Positions 58,069 to 62,424 of a stretch of DNA of 62,424 bases are shown piece by piece. Source of the DNA: a virus. The position numbers and the translations under genes are program-made. A model generated the notes under the pieces. It was not told the origin of the DNA. It made no database searches and saw only the letters and a list, made by a program, of their open reading frames with translations. Location: the IMG/VR virus record IMGVR_UViG_3300042397_000683, positions 1-62,424 of that record. One strand, written 5' to 3'. How positions within the stretch are numbered: position 1 is the first letter of the stretch; each line of letters opens with the position of its first letter.

Positions 58069-58527
58069 ATGAGACTACTGCTCAGCATATTGTTATTTTG
58101 GACAATGCGTCCCACAGAAATAACTGTAGCATCTGTACAGAATAATGTACAGATTGGCGCTCTTGCTGGCAATAGGAACTTAGAGTTTGGTGTTAAAAAT
58201 ATGCTAGAGGAGTTCTTGCAAGAAGCAGGACACGATGTCTCCGATGATGCACCAACTCAGATTAAGGTAGAGATTCTTTATTTAGACGTATTAAAAACTC
58301 AGTCTAATCTATCAGTATTCCACAACAATAAGGAAGCTGTAGTAATTAGAATGAGGGGCAAATTAATACAGGATGGAAAGGTTAAAAAGACCGTTATCGT
58401 TGAAGAGCAAGCAGCTGAAGTTTCAATGTCTGCATTACTAATTGACGAGGGCGGTAAATTTAACCAAACCAACTTAAGCTCTGCATTAAAGAAATCTTGT
58501 AACACCTTAATCACTAAGCTCTTATAA
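58069..58527 (+). CDS. Exported or envelope-anchored protein, 152 aa (first gene of the export cassette)
   Basis: A 152-residue protein. A short hydrophobic start (RLLLSILLFW) could act as a signal or anchor; no lipobox follows. The rest has an alternating helix/strand layout (KNMLEEFLQEAGHDVSDD, then TQIKVEILYLDVLKTQSNL, then a helix-rich end). It is reminiscent of the small alpha/beta envelope lipoprotein fold used by CsgG/LptE-type proteins, though I cannot verify that. It begins the cassette ending at the circle join; the next gene starts one base before its stop. Confidence 0.55.
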   Translation: MRLLLSILLFWTMRPTEITVASVQNNVQIGALAGNRNLEFGVKNMLEEFLQEAGHDVSDDAPTQIKVEILYLDVLKTQSNLSVFHNNKEAVVIRMRGKLIQDGKVKKTVIVEEQAAEVSMSALLIDEGGKFNQTNLSSALKKSCNTLITKLL

Positions 58528-60302
58528 TGAAAAAACTATTGTTTGCCCTTGCAGCAATTCTGCTGCTTACCTACAGCACATCTGCTCAAACAGTTAAATT
58601 AAGTTTGCAAAATGCAAACACCAATACCAATGTTGACGGAAACGTTATCAACAAAGGGGATGAGTTCTTAGTAACGGTAATGGCAGATGGCAATAGCAAC
58701 ACAACTACCCGCGCTCTTTACTTTGATTTTGAATATCAGAATACTGCATTCCAGTTAATGACTGTTAATCATACAGGAACTATGGGCAACGGAGGCATTA
58801 TGCCAGCTGGCTCACAAATTTCAATAAGCCATTACGATTACCCAGGATATAGTTTTGCTAAGACTAGCTTAAATTCTACAGCTAACGGCAACACAAACTA
58901 TATTAACTCCCAATACAATTATACACAGGGAGGCTCTAAGTCAATTCTTCGTGTCTATCTTAACTGGGCTGTTAATAGCGGAGGTCTAGGTAACGATAGG
59001 TTATTAGTTCTTAAGTTCAAACTAAAGACAGATGCTCCAGGATTTGCTTGGAATCCTATTGTAATGAACTTTGCGGCAGCGTTTAATCAGAATGGCACTA
59101 GTGGCTCAACCTTGATGACAACGCCTCTTACAAGCGTTATTATGCTAGACCCAACTGCTACTAGATATATCAATCCAACGATTGATTACAACGCAAATGT
59201 GGACGTGCAATCTCTACATAGAATTGCATTTACAGACTCAGTTGCTAATACAACTTACTTAGTGGACGCCTTATCTGATGGTACAATACCTGTAGACCAG
59301 ACGCGCTTCAAGCCTAATACAGTCTACCACATTAGGACGCTATTTAATATGGATAGTATTAAAGACTTATCCGCGGCAGCAGTTACTGTTTCTGACTACA
59401 CTACTGCGCAGGCTGAGTTTGTTACACAAAACTTAGACGGAACATTCAAGAATCAAAGCATAATTACAGGTGCAGGATATTATGCCTCAGACGTTAACTT
59501 TAACAAGACGTTAGATGGAGGAGACTTAGTTAGATTGTTTGCGCAGGTATCAGGTGTAGAATCATTAGTTACGCTGCCTACTAGTTATGCATCAGGTACA
59601 GATATGTATATGAGTGTACCTACGTTTACGGATTCTACATTTAACGCTATGACGGCGTCTAGCTGGAAGACTGTTGCTAATAATTACGTTCGCTTTAAGA
59701 CAGCCGAAATCGGCAAGAACCTACCATTAAAGATTAAGTTCTTAATCCCAGGAGATATAAACAGAAGCCATAGCTCACAGGTTATTATTAATAATTCTAT
59801 TGCAACTAACGCTGTGCCTAGTTTAAAGAAAAACTTAGCTACAAAGCAGACAGCGCATCTTTTAATTAACACGCCTCAGCTTATTCCATCTATTAATGTT
59901 ACAATTTCAGGTAAAACTGTAACAACTAATAGTTTTGATATACCTGTTAAAGTTTCTTCTGGAGCAACAAGTGTATCAGCTCTGCAATTTGAGTTCGTTT
60001 ATGACCCAACAAAAGTTAAATTTGTAGCGCTTTTAAATGAACTGCCTAACACTTGGTATACCTTTGTGGATAATAAGGCAGGACGCGTAAGATTTGGGGC
60101 ACTAGATAAGGACTTAAAAAATCCAGTAGCAGGAGACCTTACTCCATTTACCTTAAAGTTTGAGACAATAGGTAACGGAGCAGACATTAATAGCTTTATT
60201 AAGGTGTCTCCTAATATGGATGCGGCATCAAAGACAGGATACCAACTAGGGATTAATTTAAACCTAGAGGTTATAAAATTAACGGGAATAAATAACTTTT
60301 AG
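58527..60302 (+). CDS. Secreted protein with cohesin-like domains and a dockerin-like middle, 591 aa
   Basis: A 591-residue protein with a signal peptide (MKKLLFALAAILLLTYSTSAQ; cut after Ala-20). The region 22-210 has the beta layout of a cohesin (ALYFDFEYQNTAF...), and 457-585 is a clearer cohesin (SFDIPVKVSSGATSVSALQF, then VKFVALLNELPN and FGALDKDLKN). Between them a dockerin-type calcium loop is seen: SDVNFNKTLDGGDLVRLF (about 321-338) and a second half GDINRSHSS (about 408-416). Cohesins and dockerins bind each other, so one protein carrying both could chain or fold back on itself. It sits in the export cassette with a lipoprotein and a CsgG-like protein. Confidence 0.7.
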   Translation: MKKLLFALAAILLLTYSTSAQTVKLSLQNANTNTNVDGNVINKGDEFLVTVMADGNSNTTTRALYFDFEYQNTAFQLMTVNHTGTMGNGGIMPAGSQISISHYDYPGYSFAKTSLNSTANGNTNYINSQYNYTQGGSKSILRVYLNWAVNSGGLGNDRLLVLKFKLKTDAPGFAWNPIVMNFAAAFNQNGTSGSTLMTTPLTSVIMLDPTATRYINPTIDYNANVDVQSLHRIAFTDSVANTTYLVDALSDGTIPVDQTRFKPNTVYHIRTLFNMDSIKDLSAAAVTVSDYTTAQAEFVTQNLDGTFKNQSIITGAGYYASDVNFNKTLDGGDLVRLFAQVSGVESLVTLPTSYASGTDMYMSVPTFTDSTFNAMTASSWKTVANNYVRFKTAEIGKNLPLKIKFLIPGDINRSHSSQVIINNSIATNAVPSLKKNLATKQTAHLLINTPQLIPSINVTISGKTVTTNSFDIPVKVSSGATSVSALQFEFVYDPTKVKFVALLNELPNTWYTFVDNKAGRVRFGALDKDLKNPVAGDLTPFTLKFETIGNGADINSFIKVSPNMDAASKTGYQLGINLNLEVIKLTGINNF

Positions 60303-60307
60303 TTAAG

Positions 60308-60661
60308 ATGAAAAATACGATAGCGGTTTTGTTGATAGTGATGCTTGCAGCTTGCCAAGACATTGAAGTGTTAGAAAAGGAAACAAGCCTCGGTTCGATT
60401 CCGCAACTAACAGATATTACTAGTCTTGTAGTGGATAGCAAGCAGGCTACTATTGTAGCAAATACAACTGTAGGGGCTAAATACTCTGTGCAGGTGTACA
60501 AATTCGGAAGTTCCGAACCACTAAGAACTGTTGGATTTACAGCTACATCAGTAGCTACTATTAAGACTATTAAATTAGATACATTGTCTCGCGGGTTATA
60601 TGACTTAACTTTGACGGACGTATCAGGCGTAACAATTAAAAAACCTTTAATCATTAATTAA
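60308..60661 (+). CDS. Lipoprotein with a small beta domain, 117 aa
   Basis: A 117-residue protein with a lipoprotein signal: MKNTIAVLLIVMLAAC, with the lipobox Leu-Ala-Ala-Cys ending at residue 16. The Gln-Asp-Ile-Glu that follows the Cys is like the acidic export tag of surface-exposed Bacteroidetes lipoproteins. Residues 40-117 form an Ig-like or beta-sandwich stretch (KQATIVANTTVGAKYSVQVY). It may display or tether the cassette's cohesin-like protein on the cell surface, which is inferred from neighbourhood only. Confidence 0.65.
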   Translation: MKNTIAVLLIVMLAACQDIEVLEKETSLGSIPQLTDITSLVVDSKQATIVANTTVGAKYSVQVYKFGSSEPLRTVGFTATSVATIKTIKLDTLSRGLYDLTLTDVSGVTIKKPLIIN

Positions 60662-60662
60662 A

Positions 60663-60971
60663 ATGGCAGAAGAACAAGAAGGCGGAGGCTCATTAAAGAG
60701 CATCCTTATCGGACTAGCAAGTACTATCGCACTAGGTGTAGGTGGGTTTGTGACTAAACAATTAACAGGCGAAGAGGAAGCAGCGGCTGCACCAGCGGCA
60801 GTAACAGCTCCAGCACCCGTAATTAACATTACAACTAACAACACGCAACAGCAAAAGCAAGCTGCAAGCGCAGGTGGGGGAACTAAGGTTATTGAGCGCG
60901 TTGTAGAGAAGCCAGCAGCACCTAAGAAGAAGACTGAAAAGGAGGCGCTACAGGAAGAGCCTAAGTGGTAA
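60663..60971 (+). CDS. Small membrane-anchored protein, 102 aa
   Basis: A 102-residue protein with one hydrophobic helix (ILIGLASTIALGVGGFV, residues 14-30), then Ala/Pro/Thr-rich linker and a Lys/Glu/Pro tail (VIERVVEKPAAPKKKTEK). The linker and charged end suggest that it spans the periplasm or reaches out from the membrane. It lies directly before the CsgG-like gene. Family not recognised. Confidence 0.5.
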   Translation: MAEEQEGGGSLKSILIGLASTIALGVGGFVTKQLTGEEEAAAAPAAVTAPAPVINITTNNTQQQKQAASAGGGTKVIERVVEKPAAPKKKTEKEALQEEPKW

Positions 60972-60976
60972 AAATA

Positions 60977-61024
60977 CAAACCAATATTGGCTTGTAAATG
61001 ATAATTATCCAAACCAATGGTTTG
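60977..61024. promoter_or_regulatory. Two palindromes upstream of the CsgG-like gene
   Basis: CAAACCAATATTGGCTTG (60977-60994) is palindromic except at one pair, and CAAACCAATGGTTTG (61010-61024) is a perfect 7+1+7 palindrome. Both share the CAAACCAA half-site and lie 18-66 bases before the ATG at 61042. They look like operators of a dimeric regulator controlling the downstream part of the cassette. No clear -7 element is present. Confidence 0.5.
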
Positions 61025-61041
61025 CATTACTAATATAAACT

Positions 61042-61752
61042 ATGAAGAAGATATTATTCTTGTCACTAATATTGACAACATTTGTTACAAAAGCACAAGT
61101 AGCTTCTGTTAAAACAGAAGCCTACACAGCATCGTTTGAGAAGAAGATTAATATCGATTCATTAATAAACTATGATGGTCCAAAGATTCCTATTCAGCTA
61201 TTGTCTTTAGGTATCAATGAAGAGGTATACGCGGCGTATCCTGAGCTAAAAGACAAGCGTGTGGGTCTTGGTGTCACTAACATTGTTATCGAGTTCCTAG
61301 AGGAAACTAATCGCTTCACGTTTACCGAAGACAAAGCTGAGATTAAGAACAGAATGGTCAAGCAGTTCCAAGCTTCACAGGCTGGAATCTCTGAGAATAA
61401 GCTAGATGGCAGAGGTAAAATCAAGTTAGCTCAATACTTTGTTTACATCGAATGCTACGACTTCTCTATTAGTGAAGATGAATCCATTTCAATTAAAGGC
61501 GACACAAAGCAAACTGTGGTCACGCGATTAGGTTTGCAGGTAAAATTCGTTAATGCAGAGACTGGAGAGTTTTTTACAGGCTCAGGATTAGGAGAAGCTA
61601 AAACTACGCGCGAGGCTACATTAATGAATGACGGCAACTTCGCGGAGGTTAAGTTTAATCAATCTACTATTGGTACAACAACCAAGAAGGCGCTAGAGAA
61701 TGCTTCAGCTAAGATTATCGTTCGAATGATTAAGAAGAAGATATTCAAGTGA
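61042..61752 (+). CDS. CsgG-family outer-membrane secretion-pore-like protein, 236 aa
   Basis: A 236-residue protein with a signal peptide (MKKILFLSLILTTFVTKAQ). The mature part resembles CsgG: VGLGVTNIVIEFLEETNRFT (about 75-95) followed by AEIKNRMVKQFQASQAG, the helix pair that in CsgG follows the 'degradation' loop, then GKIKLAQYFVYIECYDFS and a C-terminal beta/helix with TTTKKALENASAKIIVRM. CsgG forms a nonameric pore that exports curli subunits through the outer membrane. Two differences: the mature N-terminus lacks the lipid-carrying cysteine, and no CsgE/CsgF-like partners are next to it. The match is by pattern and spacing. Confidence 0.6.
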   Translation: MKKILFLSLILTTFVTKAQVASVKTEAYTASFEKKINIDSLINYDGPKIPIQLLSLGINEEVYAAYPELKDKRVGLGVTNIVIEFLEETNRFTFTEDKAEIKNRMVKQFQASQAGISENKLDGRGKIKLAQYFVYIECYDFSISEDESISIKGDTKQTVVTRLGLQVKFVNAETGEFFTGSGLGEAKTTREATLMNDGNFAEVKFNQSTIGTTTKKALENASAKIIVRMIKKKIFK

Positions 61753-62424
61753 AATGGTTATGGCTTCTGATACTTATTCTGACATTCTTTGGTGCTAAAG
61801 GGCAGGTACTAACACAAGTATTCGTTGACCCTTGTAGCGGAAGAGTAACTACTGTAGTCGTACCAATTGCTAATGGAAAAACAACTGTCGTCTATCGAGG
61901 ACAATACAGAGTAGTAACGGCAAACGATATTACTTCAGGAGCATTACAAGCGTGGATTAACGATTTAACTATTAACTTCCCTTGTCCGCAAGCTACTGTT
62001 GCTGTACAACAAACCGTTACAAACGCAGTTCAACAAGCGGTAGCACAAGCCACAGCAGCAGCAACAGCAACTGCGACAGCGGCGGCTACTTCAGCAGCAA
62101 CATCTGCGGCAACATCAGCTGCCTCCTCAGCGGCATCAGGAGCAGCATCTTCAGCAGCAAGTAGTGCGGCATCGTCAACGCCAGCACCAGCAACGTCATC
62201 ATCAAGCAGTTCAAGTAGTTCATCTCAAGGCGAGAGTAGTTCTCCTAAAACGGAGTCTAAGTCAGAAACAAAGTCAGAGTCTAAAAGCGAAGAGAAATCT
62301 GAATCTAAATCCGAATCAAAAAGTGAAAGCAAGAAAGAATCCAAATCAGAAAAGAAAAGCGAGTCCAAGAAATCGAACGCTGTGGCGAATCCGATTATAT
62401 ATAGCTCGGACTTTACGGTCGCTC
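61749..62424 (+). CDS. Envelope/surface protein with signal peptide and low-complexity linker (5' part; gene crosses the circle join)
   Basis: The 5' part of a gene of about 424 codons whose 3' part is at 1-693. It starts at GTG 61749, overlapping the upstream stop by three bases, and opens with a signal peptide (MKWLWLLILILTFFGAKGQ). A small beta-rich domain with DPCSGRVTTVVVPIANGKTT follows, then QQTVTNAVQQAVAQATAAAT and about 90 residues of Ala/Ser/Thr repeats, then Ser/Lys/Glu repeats (KSESKSEEKSESK), then the beta-barrel-like part across the join. The linker may span peptidoglycan or hold the barrel away from a surface domain. No ATG is available in frame before the signal peptide, so GTG is the start. 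Confidence 0.75.
   Translation, partial: MKWLWLLILILTFFGAKGQVLTQVFVDPCSGRVTTVVVPIANGKTTVVYRGQYRVVTANDITSGALQAWINDLTINFPCPQATVAVQQTVTNAVQQAVAQATAAATATATAAATSAATSAATSAASSAASGAASSAASSAASSTPAPATSSSSSSSSSSQGESSSPKTESKSETKSESKSEEKSESKSESKSESKKESKSEKKSESKKSNAVANPIIYSSDFTVA
62328..62424. repeat. Terminal direct repeat, right copy
   Basis: Identical base for base to 1-97. It lies inside the Ser/Lys/Glu-rich coding repeat, which joins in frame with the left end. Trimming one copy gives the circular genome of about 62,327 bp. Confidence 0.93.

Noticed and set aside
62020-62330. Tandem DNA repeats at the right end
   Set aside because: They are codons of a low-complexity Ala/Ser/Lys/Glu linker in one frame, not a separate element.
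1-62424. Lysogeny module (integrase, excisionase, attachment site)
   Set aside because: No integrase or recombinase of the tyrosine or serine type is visible; the single XRE protein is not enough to call a temperate phage.

Overview
The window is a complete circular tailed-phage genome, or very close to one. Bases 1-97 and 62328-62424 are identical, so the contig closes on itself at about 62,327 bp, and one gene runs across the join (61749 to the end, continuing at 1-693). The host is almost certainly a member of the Bacteroidetes/Bacteroidota. Transcription signals fit the TAnnTTTG -7 element, often with a TTG about 20 bases upstream. Leaders are A-rich rather than Shine-Dalgarno, the DNA is AT-rich, and one lipoprotein has an acidic residue pattern after its lipobox cysteine. 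The virion genes look like those of a short-tailed phage: adaptor and tubular proteins are followed by a large nozzle-type protein and three internal or ejection proteins, and there is no tape measure, sheath or tail tube. The T7 gp11/gp12-like pair resembles the one found in crAss-like phages, but this genome is smaller than theirs and I do not assign a family. No integrase, DNA polymerase, primase or RNA polymerase is visible.

Layout. (1) The rightward late block enters from the join. It holds the end of the envelope-type protein (to 693), a small gene with its own promoter and terminator (722-925), three adaptor/tail proteins (1036-3124), a 1,226-residue nozzle-like protein, two internal proteins, and a 2,898-residue polyvalent protein with zinc-peptidase, ADP-ribosyltransferase-like and protein-kinase-like parts. 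A run of small basic proteins and an HNH nuclease follow (18178-20011). (2) The leftward block runs from 37430 down to 20012. It holds three small membrane proteins, an amidoligase with a class II glutamine amidotransferase, a repeat-rich gap that could be an origin, many small early genes, a winged-helix replication protein with a DnaB helicase, a RecB-like nuclease, a tRNA-Leu-like RNA, SSB, an XRE regulator and a RusA-like resolvase. (3) From 37953 rightward come a tandem GroES-like protein, a likely packaging site with 16-bp iterons, terminase, portal, scaffold, major capsid protein, fibres, and the lysis genes (holin-like, spanin-like, GH19 endolysin). (4) From 58069 to the join and on to 693 lies an unusual cassette of exported proteins: a protein with two cohesin-like domains and a dockerin-like middle, a surface-type lipoprotein, a tail-anchored protein, a CsgG-like protein, and a predicted beta-barrel with a long low-complexity linker.

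How the parts may work together. The leftward genes would act early: they take over the host, load the host replisome through DnaB and its partner, and process DNA. Their central replication operon has a structured leader with a built-in terminator. Late genes on the right arm are punctuated by promoters that share the leader AACCAAACAA, which sits where transcripts should start, and by two near-identical terminators around the gene after the capsid gene. The CsgG/cohesin cassette is the strongest candidate for an undescribed system: it looks like a phage-made export or surface-assembly apparatus in the host outer membrane. The polyvalent protein and the amidotransferase/amidoligase pair are further candidates for host conflict or host modification. 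Other noteworthy signals are the tRNA-Leu-like gene with an insertion of about 38 nt in its D loop and the replication leader with a possible loop-loop interaction.
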